Assembly (NCBI RefSeq): GCF_013170825.1
Contig: NZ_CP033365.1
Coordinates: 3,484,001-3,548,000 of the forward strand
DNA length: 64,000 nt
From: Mesorhizobium sp. NZP2298
GTDB lineage: Bacteria > Pseudomonadota > Alphaproteobacteria > Rhizobiales > Rhizobiaceae
Direction of reading: 5' to 3'
How positions within the stretch are numbered: the first letter of the stretch is position 1; each line of letters begins with the position of its first letter. Shown here one piece after another: positions 21,207 through 33,658 of this stretch. The notes under the pieces were generated by a model. It saw only the letters and a list, made by a program, of their open reading frames with translations. It searched no databases and had not been told where the DNA came from. A program made the position numbers and the translations under genes.

Positions 21207-22133
21207 ATGAAAAGCAAGCATGTGGCCGTCCTGCTGGGAGGTTTTTCGTCCGAGCGGCCCGTGTCCCTGTCTTCCGGAAAGGCCTGTGCCGATGCTCTGG
21301 AGAAGGAAGGCTATCAGGTCACCCGCGTCGATGTGGGGCGCGATGTCGGCTCCGTGCTTGCCGAGCTCAAGCCCGATGTCGCCTTCAATGCGTTGCATGG
21401 CCCCTTCGGTGAGGATGGCACCATCCAGGGCATCCTCGAATATCTCGGCATTCCCTATACCCATTCCGGCGTGCTCGCCTCGGCGCTCGCCATGAACAAG
21501 GAGCAGGCGAAGAGGGTTGTTAAATCGCTCGGCGTTCCCGTCGCCGAATCGAAGGTCGCCAATCGCTTCGCCATCCAGAACAAACACCCGATGAAGCCGC
21601 CCTATGTGATCAAGCCGGTCAGCGAGGGTTCGAGCTTCGGTGTCGTTATCGTCTCCGAAGGGCAGTCTCATCCGCCGCAGGTCGTCGGCTCGTCCGAGTG
21701 GAAATATGGCGATACCGTCATGGTCGAGCGCTATATCCACGGGCGGGAACTTACCTGCGCCGTCATGGGCGATGTGGCGCTCGGCGTCTGCGAGATCATT
21801 CCGACGGGGCATTCCTTCTACGATTACGATTCAAAATATGTCGCGGGCGGATCAAAACACGAATGCCCCGCAAAAGTTTCACCGAATATTTACCAAAAAA
21901 TACAGACACTGGCGCTCAAGGCTCACCAAGCTGTCGGCTGTCGGGGCGTTTCCCGGTCGGACTTCCGTTATGACGATCGTCACTCCGAAAATGGCGAGGT
22001 TGTATGGCTCGAGGTCAACACTCAGCCGGGCATGACGCCGACGTCTTTGGTGCCTGAAATCGCAGCCCATGCCGGGCATTCGTTTGGTGAATTGTTGAGT
22101 TGGATGGTGGAGGACGCTTCGTGTCTGCGTTGA
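21207..22133 (+). CDS. ddl: D-alanine-D-alanine ligase
   Basis: 308 residues. It makes the D-Ala-D-Ala dipeptide used by MurF. ATP-grasp family motifs: [19 protein letters not shown] near 5-23, [13 protein letters not shown] near 63-75, [15 protein letters not shown] near 132-146, and [20 protein letters not shown] near 270-289 with the metal-binding E-x-N. The gene has somewhat AT-richer patches than its neighbours around 21830-21900. The stop codon lies 13 bases inside ftsQ. Confidence 0.96.
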   Translation: MKSKHVAVLLGGFSSERPVSLSSGKACADALEKEGYQVTRVDVGRDVGSVLAELKPDVAFNALHGPFGEDGTIQGILEYLGIPYTHSGVLASALAMNKEQAKRVVKSLGVPVAESKVANRFAIQNKHPMKPPYVIKPVSEGSSFGVVIVSEGQSHPPQVVGSSEWKYGDTVMVERYIHGRELTCAVMGDVALGVCEIIPTGHSFYDYDSKYVAGGSKHECPAKVSPNIYQKIQTLALKAHQAVGCRGVSRSDFRYDDRHSENGEVVWLEVNTQPGMTPTSLVPEIAAHAGHSFGELLSWMVEDASCLR

Positions 22134-23062
22134 AATGGGGACAAGGCAAGGAGAAGGGCGCGGCTGGGCCGTCGCTGTTCGGCTTGTCGCTGTCATCAGG
22201 CCATTTCGTGCTGCCGCGCGTGCTTCGCCGCCCGGTGCGCATCCTGGCGCGCCTGGGCGATGGTGAATTCGAGGCGCCGCGTTTCTCCGCGGCGATGATG
22301 TCGGCGGTGCTGCTCGCTTCGAGTGGTGCCTATGGTGCCTATCTCGGTGGCCATGCCGATGGCATCATCCAGAGCATCACTGCCCGCACCGGCTTTGCCG
22401 TCGATCAGGTCAAGGTGGTTGGTAACCGCCAGACATCCGAGATCGACATTCTCGACAGGCTCGAACTCGACGGCTGGACGTCGCTGATCGGCTTCGATGC
22501 GGAGGCCGCGCGCGAGCGCATTTCCGGCCTGCCCTGGATCGAGGTGGCGGCGGTGCGCAAGGTCTACCCGCATACGCTGGAAGTGCGCGTCGAGGAACGC
22601 GAGGCCTTCGCGCTCTGGCAGCAGGGCAATGATCTCTCGGTCATCGAGAAGGATGGTGCCGTCATCGCGCCGTTCTCCGGCGGCAAGCAGGTGCTGCTGC
22701 CGCTGCTGATCGGCGAGGGCGCGCCGGCCAAGGCGCCTGATTTCCTGGCCAAGATCGAAAAATATCCCGACCTCGCGAGCCGCGTGAAAGGCTATATCCG
22801 TGTCGGCGACCGGCGCTGGGACCTGAAGCTGGACAATGGCATCACGGTCAAGCTGCCCGAGGATGACGAGGACCAGGCGCTCGCCGAGCTGGTCAAGATG
22901 GACCATGACAAGGGGCTGCTGTCGCGCGACATCGCCGCCGTCGACATGCGGCTCACGGACCGGCTGGTCGTGGAGCTGACGCCCGAGGCGGTGACGCAGC
23001 GCGAGGCCGCCCTCAACGAGAAGCCGAAAACCCTCAAGCGCAAGCCGGAGACGAAGATATGA
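22121..23062 (+). CDS. ftsQ: cell division protein FtsQ
   Basis: 313 residues from a GTG at 22121, with GGTGGAGGAC just upstream. A cytoplasmic N-terminus of about 45 residues precedes one membrane segment ([19 protein letters not shown]). The POTRA domain starts at [20 protein letters not shown] and continues through [30 protein letters not shown]; the FtsQ/DivIB domain follows. FtsQ links cytoplasmic and periplasmic parts of the divisome. Overlaps: 13 bases with ddl, four with ftsA. The Lys-rich tail ([13 protein letters not shown]) extends past the usual end. Confidence 0.92.
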   Translation: MSALKWGQGKEKGAAGPSLFGLSLSSGHFVLPRVLRRPVRILARLGDGEFEAPRFSAAMMSAVLLASSGAYGAYLGGHADGIIQSITARTGFAVDQVKVVGNRQTSEIDILDRLELDGWTSLIGFDAEAARERISGLPWIEVAAVRKVYPHTLEVRVEEREAFALWQQGNDLSVIEKDGAVIAPFSGGKQVLLPLLIGEGAPAKAPDFLAKIEKYPDLASRVKGYIRVGDRRWDLKLDNGITVKLPEDDEDQALAELVKMDHDKGLLSRDIAAVDMRLTDRLVVELTPEAVTQREAALNEKPKTLKRKPETKI

Positions 23063-24366
23063 GCTGGCTTGGCGGTTCTGGCGATGCCTCGTCGCGCCGG
23101 TCCGGCACCCTGACGGTGCTGGACGTCGGCTCGAACAAGGTCTGCTGCATGGTGGCCAAGCTCAAGCCGAACGATGACGGCAAGCTCTTGCGCGGCCGCT
23201 CGCACCGCATCCAGGTGATCGGCATCGGCCACCAGAAGTCGCAAGGCGTGAAGTCGGGCGTGGTCGTCGATCTCGACCGGGCGGAGCATGCCATCCGGCT
23301 GTCCGTCGATGCCGCCGAACGCATGGCGGGACTGACGGTCGATTCGCTCATCGTCAACATGACCGCCGGCCGGCTGAAGAGCGAAGCTTTCTCCGCGACC
23401 ATCAATCTCGGCGGTCATGAGGCGGATGAGGCCGACATCAAGCGGGTGCTCGGCGCCGGCGCCAAACAGGCGCTCAAGGCCGAGCGCGAGGTTATCCATT
23501 CGTTGCCTGTCGGCTTCTCGCTGGATGCCGAACGCGGTGTGCGCGATCCGCGCGGCATGGTCGGCGACGCGCTCGGCGTCGACATGCATGTGCTGACGGG
23601 GGACGCGGCACCAATGCGCAACCTCGAACTCTCCATCAACCGCTCGCATCTGTCGGTCGAGCGCATGGTGGCGACGCCCTATGCCAGCGGGCTGGCGGCG
23701 CTCGTCGATGACGAGCTGGAGCTGGGTGCTGCCTGCATCGACATGGGTGGCGGCACGACCACGATCTCGGTGTTTTCGGAAGGCAAGTTCGTCCATGGCG
23801 ACGCCATCGCGATCGGCGGCAACCACGTCACGCTCGACATGGCCAAGGGGCTCTCGACCTCGCTTGATGCCGCCGAGCGGCTCAAGGTGATGCATGGCTC
23901 GGCGTTGCCGGGCAGCGCCGACGACCGCGATCTGGTCTCGATCCAGCCGATCGGCGATGACGGCGACGTGCCTCTGCAGATACCGCGTTCGGTGATGACG
24001 CGCATCGTGCGCGCCCGCATCGACGAGACGCTTGAATTGCTGCGCGACCGGCTGAACAAATCCGGCTACGGCAATGCGGTCGGCAAGCGCGTCGTGCTCA
24101 CCGGCGGCGCCAGCCAGTTGGCCGGCCTGCCGGAAGCGGCGCGCCGCATCCTGGGGCGCAATGTGCGCATCGGCCGTCCGCTCGGCGTGGCGGGCCTGCC
24201 CGAAGCGGCGAAGGGGCCGGCCTTCTCGGCCGCCGTCGGGCTTCTGATCTATCCGCAGATGGCGAGTTTCGAGAGCCATCCGGCGAAAGGCATTTCCGGT
24301 CTCAGGATGACCGGAACGGGTGGAAAACTGCATCGCATGAGTCAGTGGTTGAGAGACAGTTTCTAA
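23059..24366 (+). CDS. ftsA: cell division protein FtsA
   Basis: 435 residues. This actin-family protein tethers FtsZ to the membrane. Features: LTVLDVGSNKVCCMVAKL near 16-33 (phosphate 1), VDSLIVNMTAGRLKS, a SHS2/1C insertion domain (about 95-180), AACIDMGGGTTTISVFSEGK near 229-248 (phosphate 2), and VVLTGGASQLAGLPEAARRILG near 346-367 (adenosine). The C-terminus MSQWLRDSF resembles the amphipathic membrane-targeting helix. A 66-base gap separates it from ftsZ. Confidence 0.96.
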   Translation: MSWLGGSGDASSRRSGTLTVLDVGSNKVCCMVAKLKPNDDGKLLRGRSHRIQVIGIGHQKSQGVKSGVVVDLDRAEHAIRLSVDAAERMAGLTVDSLIVNMTAGRLKSEAFSATINLGGHEADEADIKRVLGAGAKQALKAEREVIHSLPVGFSLDAERGVRDPRGMVGDALGVDMHVLTGDAAPMRNLELSINRSHLSVERMVATPYASGLAALVDDELELGAACIDMGGGTTTISVFSEGKFVHGDAIAIGGNHVTLDMAKGLSTSLDAAERLKVMHGSALPGSADDRDLVSIQPIGDDGDVPLQIPRSVMTRIVRARIDETLELLRDRLNKSGYGNAVGKRVVLTGGASQLAGLPEAARRILGRNVRIGRPLGVAGLPEAAKGPAFSAAVGLLIYPQMASFESHPAKGISGLRMTGTGGKLHRMSQWLRDSF

Positions 24367-24432
24367 TTGACGGGGACAGCCCCATAGGCGGCCGCGGCGG
24401 CGAAGCGGCGTGAAAGGCAAAGGACGGAGACA

Positions 24433-26121
24433 ATGACCATCAATCTGCAGAAGCCGGACATTACCGAGCTTAAGCCGCGCATCACCGTGTTTGGCGTTGG
24501 CGGCGGCGGCGGCAATGCCGTGAACAACATGATCACCGCGGGCTTGCGCGGTGTCGAGTTCGTCGTGGCCAACACCGACGCGCAGGCGCTGACCATGTCG
24601 AAGGCCGACCGGCTTATCCAGCTTGGCGCGCATGTCACCGAAGGCCTCGGCGCCGGCTCGCAGCCGGAAGTCGGCCGCGCGGCGGCGGAAGAATGCATCG
24701 ACGAGATCCTCGACCACCTCACCAACACCCATATGTGCTTCGTCACCGCCGGCATGGGCGGCGGCACCGGCACCGGTGCTGCTCCGGTGGTTGCCCGCGC
24801 CGCGCGCGAAAAGGGCATCCTCACCGTCGGCGTCGTCACCAAGCCGTTCCACTTCGAGGGCCAGCGCCGCATGAAGACGGCCGACATGGGCATCGAGGAA
24901 CTGCAGAAATGCGTCGATACGCTGATCGTCATCCCCAACCAGAACCTGTTCCGGCTGGCCAATGACAAGACCACCTTCGCCGATGCCTTCGCCATGGCCG
25001 ACCAGGTGCTCTATTCCGGCGTTGCCTGCATCACCGACCTGATGGTCAAGGAAGGCCTGATCAACCTCGACTTCGCCGACGTGCGCTCGGTGATGCGCGA
25101 GATGGGCAAGGCGATGATGGGCACCGGCGAGGCTTCGGGCGAGGGCCGTGCGATGGCCGCCGCCGAAGCCGCGATCGCCAACCCGCTGCTCGACGAGACC
25201 TCGATGAAGGGCGCCAAGGGCCTGCTGATCTCGATCACCGGCGGCCGCGACCTGACCCTGTTCGAAGTCGACGAAGCGGCGACCCGTATCCGCGAGGAAG
25301 TCGACCAGGACGCCAACATCATCCTGGGCGCTACCTTCGACGAGGAACTCGAAGGCGTCATCCGCGTCTCGGTGGTCGCCACCGGCATCGACAAGTCGGC
25401 GGCTGAAATCGCAGCGGCGCCGATCTCGATCCGTACCGCTCCGCCGAAGCCGGCCGGCCGTCCGGCCGTGGCCGCCGTGGAAAGCCGCCCGGCGCCAGTC
25501 CAGCAGCCTGTCTATGAGCCGCGTGCCGCCGACCCGGTCGCCGAGGCCATCCAACTCGCCGAGGCAAATGCCGCGGCCATGGCTCAGGCTCGCCCGGCTC
25601 CGGTCGCCCATGCGGACGATTTCCGGCCGCAGAGCAAGATCTTCCAGGCGCCCCCGGCACAACCGCAGCCCATGCCGCAGCCGGTCGTCCAGCAGATGAT
25701 GCAGCCGGCTCCGCAGCCGCGCGAAATACTGCGCGAGGTCCAGCAACCGGTGGCGATGGCGCCGCAGCGCATGCCGCGCGTCGAGGACTTCCCGCCGGTG
25801 GTCAAGGCCGAGGTGGACGCCAAGAGCCGTCCGGCGGACCACGAGAACAACAGCGGACCGATGGGTCTTCTGAAGCGCCTGACCAACGGCCTGACCCGCC
25901 GCGAAGAGGAGCCGGCACGGCTGCAGCCGGCGCAACCGCGCGAGCCGAAGCTGCGCCAGGCGGCTCCTGAAGTGCGCCGTCTCGCCAGCCAGGACGCCCA
26001 GCTCTACGCCCCGCGCCGCGGCCAGCTGGATGACCAGGGCCGCCTGACGCCGCAGACCAGGGCGACTCAGGACGACGATCAGTTGGAGATTCCGGCGTTC
26101 CTGCGCCGCCAAGCCAACTGA
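24433..26121 (+). CDS. ftsZ: cell division GTPase FtsZ with a long C-terminal linker
   Basis: 562 residues. The tubulin-like GTPase core (about 1-330) has [18 protein letters not shown] near 17-34, the GTP-binding signature [10 protein letters not shown] near 110-119, and a T7-loop [11 protein letters not shown] near 213-223. It is followed by a Pro/Gln/Ala-rich disordered linker of about 200 residues, as in other alphaproteobacterial FtsZ proteins and much longer than the E. coli linker, and a conserved terminal peptide [13 protein letters not shown] that would bind FtsA. FtsZ forms the cytokinetic ring. The ribosome binding site is GGACGGAG; a perfect stem terminator follows. Confidence 0.97.
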   Translation: MTINLQKPDITELKPRITVFGVGGGGGNAVNNMITAGLRGVEFVVANTDAQALTMSKADRLIQLGAHVTEGLGAGSQPEVGRAAAEECIDEILDHLTNTHMCFVTAGMGGGTGTGAAPVVARAAREKGILTVGVVTKPFHFEGQRRMKTADMGIEELQKCVDTLIVIPNQNLFRLANDKTTFADAFAMADQVLYSGVACITDLMVKEGLINLDFADVRSVMREMGKAMMGTGEASGEGRAMAAAEAAIANPLLDETSMKGAKGLLISITGGRDLTLFEVDEAATRIREEVDQDANIILGATFDEELEGVIRVSVVATGIDKSAAEIAAAPISIRTAPPKPAGRPAVAAVESRPAPVQQPVYEPRAADPVAEAIQLAEANAAAMAQARPAPVAHADDFRPQSKIFQAPPAQPQPMPQPVVQQMMQPAPQPREILREVQQPVAMAPQRMPRVEDFPPVVKAEVDAKSRPADHENNSGPMGLLKRLTNGLTRREEEPARLQPAQPREPKLRQAAPEVRRLASQDAQLYAPRRGQLDDQGRLTPQTRATQDDDQLEIPAFLRRQAN

Positions 26122-26144
26122 ACCGTTAACGGACTGTAACAATC

Positions 26145-26188
26145 GTTAACAGGCAAGCAAGGAATTGCTTGCCTGTTAACGTTTTAAA
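26145..26188 (+). terminator. terminator after ftsZ: perfect 16-bp stem with GGAA loop
   Basis: GTTAACAGGCAAGCAA at 26145-26160 and its exact complement at 26165-26180 close on a GNRA-type loop, GGAA; GTTTTAAAT follows. The stem is perfect but only moderately GC-rich. It ends the 20-kb dcw run and precedes lpxC by about 215 bases. Confidence 0.75.
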
Positions 26189-26400
26189 TGGTGTAAAATC
26201 AATCGGTTACAGTGCCGTACATGTTCCAGTTCGCGGTTACAAAGAGTAAGAAACCGTGATTTGGAGTCTCCCTGCCGGGACATTATCTTCGCTGCCTACC
26301 ATAGTCGGTCTGCCGGGATTTCGGGGAAGTGGCCCTGCCTGCCGATTTCACAAGAGCCGCGCCCTCGGGCTGGAGAAGCGGACCTAGGCATTTCGGGCTT

Positions 26401-27351
26401 ATGGGGATTGTCTTGCACGACTACCAGACGACAGTGAAGACGCGCGCGTCGCTTACAGGCACCGGCGTTCACAGCGGCAAAGAAGTTTCCGTCAGTTTCC
26501 TGCCCGCGGATGCCGATACCGGCATCGTGTTCCAGCTGATCGGTGGAGAAGGGCAGGGCCGCGAATTCCGCGCTCTGTTTTCCGAGATCGGCGCCACCGA
26601 CCTTTGCACCATGCTTGGCGATCCCTCGGGCGAGCACATCGCCACCGTCGAGCACATCATGGCCGCGCTGCTCGGGCTCGGCATCGACAATGTCCTCATC
26701 GAGATCGATGGCCACGAGGTTCCGATCCTCGATGGCAGCGCCATGGACTTCGTGGAAGCCATCGACCAGGCGGGCATCGAGACGTTGCTGGTCAAGCGGC
26801 GCTACATCAGGGTCGTCAAGCCGGTCCGCATCGAGAACGGTGCGTCCTGGGCGGAGTTCAGGCCCTATGACGGCACCCGCTTCGAGATCGAGATCGATTT
26901 CGAAAGCCCCGCCATCGGCCGCCAGCTCTTCGCATCGGATATCAATGCGGACATTTTCCGCCGCGACATTGCGCGCGCCCGCACCTTCGGCTTCATGAAG
27001 GATGTCGAACGGCTGTGGGCCGCCGGCTATGCGCTTGGCTCGTCGCTCGAGAACTCGCTGGTGATCGGCGACGACAACCGGGTCATCAACATGGGCGGCC
27101 TGCGTTATCCCAACGAATTCGTGCGTCACAAGACGCTCGACGCCATGGGCGACCTGGCGTTGGCCGGAGCCCGTTTCATCGGCTGTTTCCGCTCCTATCG
27201 AGGCGGCCACAGGCTGAACGCGGCCGCGCTGCGCCGCCTGCTGTCGGACCGCACGGCCTTCGAGATCGTCGAGACCACACGCCGCGAGCGTGGCCGCGCG
27301 GCGGAGATGAGCGCCGTCAATGCGCCGCTCTACGCGCCCTGGATGATCTGA
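26401..27351 (+). CDS. lpxC: UDP-3-O-acyl-N-acetylglucosamine deacetylase LpxC
   Basis: 316 residues, normal length. It catalyses the committed zinc-dependent deacetylation in lipid A synthesis. Motifs: [15 protein letters not shown] near 12-26, [17 protein letters not shown] near 81-97 (first zinc His), [14 protein letters not shown] near 109-122, [26 protein letters not shown] near 194-219, [14 protein letters not shown] near 243-256 (zinc His and Asp), and [14 protein letters not shown]. The ATG at 26401 opens the conserved N-terminus although its ribosome binding site is weak. The lpxC-after-ftsZ order matches many Proteobacteria. Its own promoter probably lies between 26190 and 26400. 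Confidence 0.95.
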   Translation: MGIVLHDYQTTVKTRASLTGTGVHSGKEVSVSFLPADADTGIVFQLIGGEGQGREFRALFSEIGATDLCTMLGDPSGEHIATVEHIMAALLGLGIDNVLIEIDGHEVPILDGSAMDFVEAIDQAGIETLLVKRRYIRVVKPVRIENGASWAEFRPYDGTRFEIEIDFESPAIGRQLFASDINADIFRRDIARARTFGFMKDVERLWAAGYALGSSLENSLVIGDDNRVINMGGLRYPNEFVRHKTLDAMGDLALAGARFIGCFRSYRGGHRLNAAALRRLLSDRTAFEIVETTRRERGRAAEMSAVNAPLYAPWMI

Positions 27352-27530
27352 GCCCCGCGACGTTTTCGTCCCCGGTGACGGGGGCGCCGAGTGTTGCAGG
27401 AATGTACCACAAGCACGCGAAATTGCAGGGATGCTTCGACGCCGGTCGGCCGCCACAAAAATGTGCGATTGGCTAGACATAGCGTTGCCGGGCAAGGCGG
27501 TTATGGTTTATGGCTGCTGCCGTCGATTAG

Positions 27531-27577
27531 TGCATGTCGCTCAAAAGTGGGGACCAATTTTGGGACAACAGCATGCA
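27531..27577 (+). repeat. dispersed hairpin repeat, family B copy 1
   Basis: A 47-base element with ends TGCATG and CATGCA and inner blocks TCAAAAGTGG and TTTTGGGACAA. The same 47-base element occurs in inverted orientation at 33599-33645, about two thirds identical by eye. It lies 40 bases before bamD. Confidence 0.75.
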
Positions 27578-27616
27578 AGAGGCATTAAAATAACGCCGAA
27601 AGGGCGCAATCCAATC

Positions 27617-28486
27617 ATGTTCTTCAAGCGAGTCGGTCAATCGAAAGCGCCCCAGCGGTCTGTTCTCCTGGCGCTTTCGCTGGTTGTTCCATCGCTCTTC
27701 CTCTCGGCCTGCATGTCGTCGGAGAAAGACATCGACCTGTCGACCTATGTCGACCAGACCGAGCCGGCCGACGTCCTCTACAATCAGGGCCTCGCCAACA
27801 TGAACGCGGGACGCCTGGATGAGGCGAGCAAGAAGTTCGACGCCGTCGATCGCCAGCATCCCTATTCGGAATGGGCCCGTAAATCGATGGTCATGGGCGC
27901 TTTCGCCGACTATCGAAAGGGCAGCTACGACGATGCTATCTCGTCGGCCAAGCGCTATCTGGCGCTGTATCCGTCCACCGATGATGCGCCCTACGCGCAG
28001 TACATCATCGGCCTGAGCTACTATCGCCAGATCAAGGACGTGACCCAGGATCAGAAGGAAGCACGCCAGACCTTGCAGACGATGCAGGATCTGGTGACGC
28101 GCTGGCCGAACTCGGAATATGTCGACGACGCCAAGGAGAAGATGCGCTTCGCCAACGACCAGCTCGCCGGCAAGGAAATGCAGATCGGCCGCTATTATCT
28201 GGAGCGCCGTGAATACATCGCCGCCGTCAAGCGCTTCCGCACCGTGGTGGAGAGCTATTCCAACACGCGCCATGTCGAGGAAGCACTCGCCCGCCTGACC
28301 GAAAGCTATTACGCGCTGGGGCTGACCTCGGAGGCGCAGACGGCAGCCGCCGTGCTCGGCACCAACTATCCCGACAGCCCGTGGTACAAGGATTCCTACA
28401 AGCTCCTGCAGAGCAACGGACTGGCGCCGCGCGAGAATGCCGGATCGTGGATATCCAAGGCCGGAAAGCTGATCACCGGCGCCTGA
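27617..28486 (+). CDS. bamD: outer membrane assembly lipoprotein BamD
   Basis: 289 residues. The start at 27617 gives a lipoprotein signal with lipobox LSAC (Cys about 31); readings starting further upstream pass through repeat DNA and were rejected. The mature part is built of TPR-like helices: [64 protein letters not shown], and later [22 protein letters not shown]. BamD is the essential non-barrel partner of BamA in the beta-barrel assembly machine. The gene is followed by a composite hairpin repeat that could end transcription. Confidence 0.93.
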   Translation: MFFKRVGQSKAPQRSVLLALSLVVPSLFLSACMSSEKDIDLSTYVDQTEPADVLYNQGLANMNAGRLDEASKKFDAVDRQHPYSEWARKSMVMGAFADYRKGSYDDAISSAKRYLALYPSTDDAPYAQYIIGLSYYRQIKDVTQDQKEARQTLQTMQDLVTRWPNSEYVDDAKEKMRFANDQLAGKEMQIGRYYLERREYIAAVKRFRTVVESYSNTRHVEEALARLTESYYALGLTSEAQTAAAVLGTNYPDSPWYKDSYKLLQSNGLAPRENAGSWISKAGKLITGA

Positions 28487-28490
28487 TCTT

Positions 28491-28590
28491 AGAGCGGCTC
28501 GCCGTTTCACGGAAACGGCGAACCGCTCTATCTCTTTGTTTTTGACGCAATTCCCATGGGAACCCCGTTTCACACTTTTCCTGGAATTGC
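28491..28590 (+). repeat. composite hairpin repeat, family A copy 1
   Basis: Two modules: a 17-bp hairpin at 28491-28529 (AGAGCGGCTCGCCGTTT paired with AAACGGCGAACCGCTCT, one mismatch), a 17-base spacer, then a 44-base core at 28547-28590 bounded by GCAATTCC and GGAATTGC. It starts four bases after the bamD stop; the hairpin plus following T-rich spacer may act as terminator. The same two-module plan with a 17-base spacer recurs at 47794-47911. Confidence 0.8.
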
Positions 28591-28596
28591 TCTAAG

Positions 28597-28620
28597 GCGC
28601 GTCGCGGCGACGCGCTTTTT
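28597..28620 (+). terminator. terminator-like hairpin between bamD and recN
   Basis: GCGCGTC and GACGCGC pair around GCGGC, followed by TTTTT. It lies within the 317-base bamD-recN gap, between two family A repeats. Confidence 0.6.
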
Positions 28621-28742
28621 CGGATTGATCCGACGCTGAAACAAAAAGATAGTGCGGCGCTGCGACTCCGATTGGTCGCGTGCCGCTCCACGGCGGTTCT
28701 GTGGTTTGATTGAGCCGCTGAACCGTCCTATCTCTTGTTGTC

Positions 28743-28786
28743 GCAATTCCGATGGGAAAACCGTTACGCACTTTTCCTGGAATTGC
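28743..28786 (+). repeat. hairpin repeat, family A copy 2
   Basis: A 44-base core bounded by GCAATTCC and GGAATTGC, differing from copy 1 at only a handful of positions, with a degraded remnant of the left hairpin module (GAGCCGCTGAACCG near 28713). It ends 17 bases before the recN start codon, so it becomes part of the recN leader. Confidence 0.8.
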
Positions 28787-28803
28787 TTGAGGTCCGGGTT
28801 CTG

Positions 28804-30477
28804 ATGCTTTCCAGACTGTCGATCCGCGATATCGTCCTGATCGAGAAGCTGGATATCGACTTCCAGCCGGGCCTTTCCGTGCTGACCGGCGAAACCGGCG
28901 CCGGCAAATCCATCCTGCTCGATGCCCTGTCGCTGGCGCTTGGCGCGCGTGGCGACGCGTCGCTGGTGCGCCATGGCGCGGCACAAGGCCAGGTCATTGC
29001 CGTGTTCGATGTGCCGCGAAACCATCCGGTGCGCGCGCTGCTTGTCGAAAACGCCATCGAGGATGACGGCGACATCATCCTGCGCCGCGTGCAGACGGCG
29101 GACGGCCGCACTCGGGTCTTCGTCAACGACCAGCCATCCAGCGTGACCCTGATGCGCGATGTCGGCCGCGCGCTGGTCGAAATCCACGGCCAGCACGATG
29201 AGCGAGCCTTGGTCGATCCCGGTGCGCACCGGGATGTGCTCGACGCCTTCGGCGGCCATCTTGGCGCCGTCCGCTCGACCGGCGAGGCTTGGCGGCACTG
29301 GCGCGCCTGCGAGCAGGAGCTTACGCGCCACCGCGCCAAGGTGGCGGCGGCGGCACGCGAGGCCGACTATCTGCGCGCCGCGGTCACGGAACTGACCAAG
29401 CTCGATCCGCAGCCCGGCGAGGAAACGGAACTTGCCGAACTGCGCGCCCACATGATGCGCGCCGAAAAGATCGCTTCCGAAATCCATGATGCGCAGGATG
29501 TGCTGTCAGGTCCGTCGTCACCCTTGCCGCAACTCGCCAGTCTGCTGAGGCGGCTGCAGCGCAAGGCGACCGAGGCGCCCGGCCTGCTCGAGGACGTGGT
29601 CAAGTCGCTCGACGAAGCCATGTTGTCGCTCGACGCGGCGCAGTCTGGCGTCGAGGAAGCACTTCGCGCCACCGAATATGACCCTCAGCGGCTGGAGAAA
29701 GCCGAGGAGCGGCTGTTTTCGCTGCGCGCGGCTTCACGCAAGCACAGCGTTGCCGTCGACGATCTGGCGCAACTGCGCGACACGATGGTGGCCGACCTCG
29801 CCGATCTCGACGCTGGCGAGGAACGCCTGCATGGGCTGGAAAAGCAGGCCGCCGCGGGGCGTGAAGCCTATGACATCGCCGCCGCGCAGCTTTCCTCGCT
29901 TCGTCACGCGGCGGCCGTTGGCCTGACCAAGGCCGTGATGGCCGAATTGCCGGCGTTGAAGCTCGAACGCGCCGCCTTCATCGTCGAGATGAAGAGCGAG
30001 GCCGAGATCCGCATGGAAGAGGGCATAGACCAGATCGAGTTCTGGGTACGCACCAACCCCGGCACGCGACCCGGGCCGATGATGAAGGTTGCATCCGGCG
30101 GCGAGCTGTCGCGCTTCCTGCTGGCGCTGAAGGTGGCGCTGGCCGACCGTGGCTCGGCACCGACGCTGGTTTTCGACGAAATCGACACCGGCGTCGGTGG
30201 CGCCGTGGCAGACGCCATCGGCCAAAGGCTGGCGCGGCTGTCGAAGCGCGTGCAGGTGCTGTCGGTGACCCACGCGCCGCAGGTGGCGGCGCGCGCGGCG
30301 ACGCATTTCCTGATCTCCAAATCGGGCGGCACCGATCGTGTGGCGACCGGCATTGCCGAGATGGACAGGACGGCACGACAGGAAGAGATCGCCCGCATGC
30401 TGGCCGGCGCCACGATCACCGACGAGGCACGCGCGGCCGCCGAGCGGCTGCTGCGCGAAAATACAAACGCGGCGTAA
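28804..30477 (+). CDS. recN: DNA repair protein RecN
   Basis: 557 residues, an SMC-like ATPase for double-strand break repair. It has Walker A LTGETGAGKSILLDAL near 29-44, the family block VRHGAAQGQVIAVFD, two coiled-coil stretches (about 150-220 and 290-360), the signature VASGGELSRFLLALK near 429-443 and Walker B LVFDEIDTGVGG near 457-468. The ATG at 28804 starts the conserved MLSRLSIRDIVLIE; readings further upstream run through repeat A2. Confidence 0.96.
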   Translation: MLSRLSIRDIVLIEKLDIDFQPGLSVLTGETGAGKSILLDALSLALGARGDASLVRHGAAQGQVIAVFDVPRNHPVRALLVENAIEDDGDIILRRVQTADGRTRVFVNDQPSSVTLMRDVGRALVEIHGQHDERALVDPGAHRDVLDAFGGHLGAVRSTGEAWRHWRACEQELTRHRAKVAAAAREADYLRAAVTELTKLDPQPGEETELAELRAHMMRAEKIASEIHDAQDVLSGPSSPLPQLASLLRRLQRKATEAPGLLEDVVKSLDEAMLSLDAAQSGVEEALRATEYDPQRLEKAEERLFSLRAASRKHSVAVDDLAQLRDTMVADLADLDAGEERLHGLEKQAAAGREAYDIAAAQLSSLRHAAAVGLTKAVMAELPALKLERAAFIVEMKSEAEIRMEEGIDQIEFWVRTNPGTRPGPMMKVASGGELSRFLLALKVALADRGSAPTLVFDEIDTGVGGAVADAIGQRLARLSKRVQVLSVTHAPQVAARAATHFLISKSGGTDRVATGIAEMDRTARQEEIARMLAGATITDEARAAAERLLRENTNAA

Positions 30478-32795
<2,318 letters not shown>

Positions 32796-32796
<1 letters not shown>

Positions 32797-33488
32797 TGGA
32801 AGGAGCGTTCAAAGGGTTCGGCCCGAAGGCCATCCCGTTCCTGAAGGCACTGGATTTCCACCAGAGCCGGGAGTGGTTCCTGGAGAACCGCGACTTGTTC
32901 GAAAAGGAACTGCGTGATCCCCTGGGCGATCTCGTCGACACACTGACGCAGCGTTTCGCCGATGCCGGGCTTGGCCTGCGTGGCGACCGCAAGAAGTCGC
33001 TGTTCCGCATCAATCGCGATGTGCGCTTCGCCAAGGACAAGCGGCCCTACAACCGGCATGTCTCGGCGATCCTGTCGCCGGACGGTACCAAGATGTCGCA
33101 AGGCGTCTTCTATGTTCATATCGGGCTGGAGCGTTGTTTTGCCGACGTCGCCTGGTGGGACCCGGAGCCGGCCTCGCTGCTCGCCATGCGCAAGGCGATC
33201 GCAACGCGGCCAGATACATTTCGCGGCCTGGCGGCGGCCTTGAAGAAGAACCGGCTTGGGCTGGAGGCGGAGGGTCGCATGAAGCGGACGCCGCGCGGCT
33301 TCGAGCATATCAGCGATCCCGATCTGGCCGAGGCCATCCGCAACCGGCATTTCGTGGTCCAGCACGTCATCGATCCGGCGGGAATCCATACGCCAGCGCT
33401 GGTCGAGGAACTCGTCGATTTCACCATGCGCGCCAAGCCGCTGCTCGACTGGGGCAGGACGATCGAGGGCAAAATCGCGAAGGACTAA
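32796..33488 (+). CDS. DUF2461 (TIGR02453) family protein
   Basis: 230 residues. It reads FKGFGPKAIPFLKALDFHQSREWFLENRDLFEKEL near the start and FRINRDVRFAKDKRPYNRHVSAIL near 65-90, the hallmarks of the DUF2461 family. The biochemical role of the family is unknown. The ATG overlaps the ligA stop by one base (a GTG one codon earlier is also possible), so it is probably co-expressed with ligA. No signal peptide or membrane segment. Confidence 0.88.
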
Positions 33489-33598
33489 GTTCTATTCGGA
33501 CCGGAGCGCCACGATCATTTCCGCTGATGGTTTGGCTCAAGCGAATTCGTGTGACAAGGCACGGTGTGCCACCTACATACCGCCACTCCTTGTTGTTG

Positions 33599-33645
33599 TG
33601 CATGTCGTACTCCCAAACCGCTACGCACTTTTGGGCGAACATGCA
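33599..33645 (-). repeat. dispersed hairpin repeat, family B copy 2
   Basis: A 47-base element with TGCATG and CATGCA ends, inverted relative to copy 1 at 27531. It ends 14 bases before the azlC start and overlaps a possible upstream ATG; the azlC ribosome binding site (AGGAG at 33647-33651) lies immediately after it. Confidence 0.75.
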
Positions 33646-33658
33646 TCAGGAGTGGTCG

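Noticed and set aside
22792..26142. 1,116-codon open frame on the minus strand opposite ftsQ-ftsA-ftsZ
   Set aside because: The plus strand holds unmistakable FtsQ, FtsA and FtsZ; long antisense frames arise from G/C-biased third positions, and this one has no family similarity.
26120..26190. TTAA motifs near the ftsZ end as CtrA sites
   Set aside because: No pair has the required seven-base spacing; they belong to the terminator stem.
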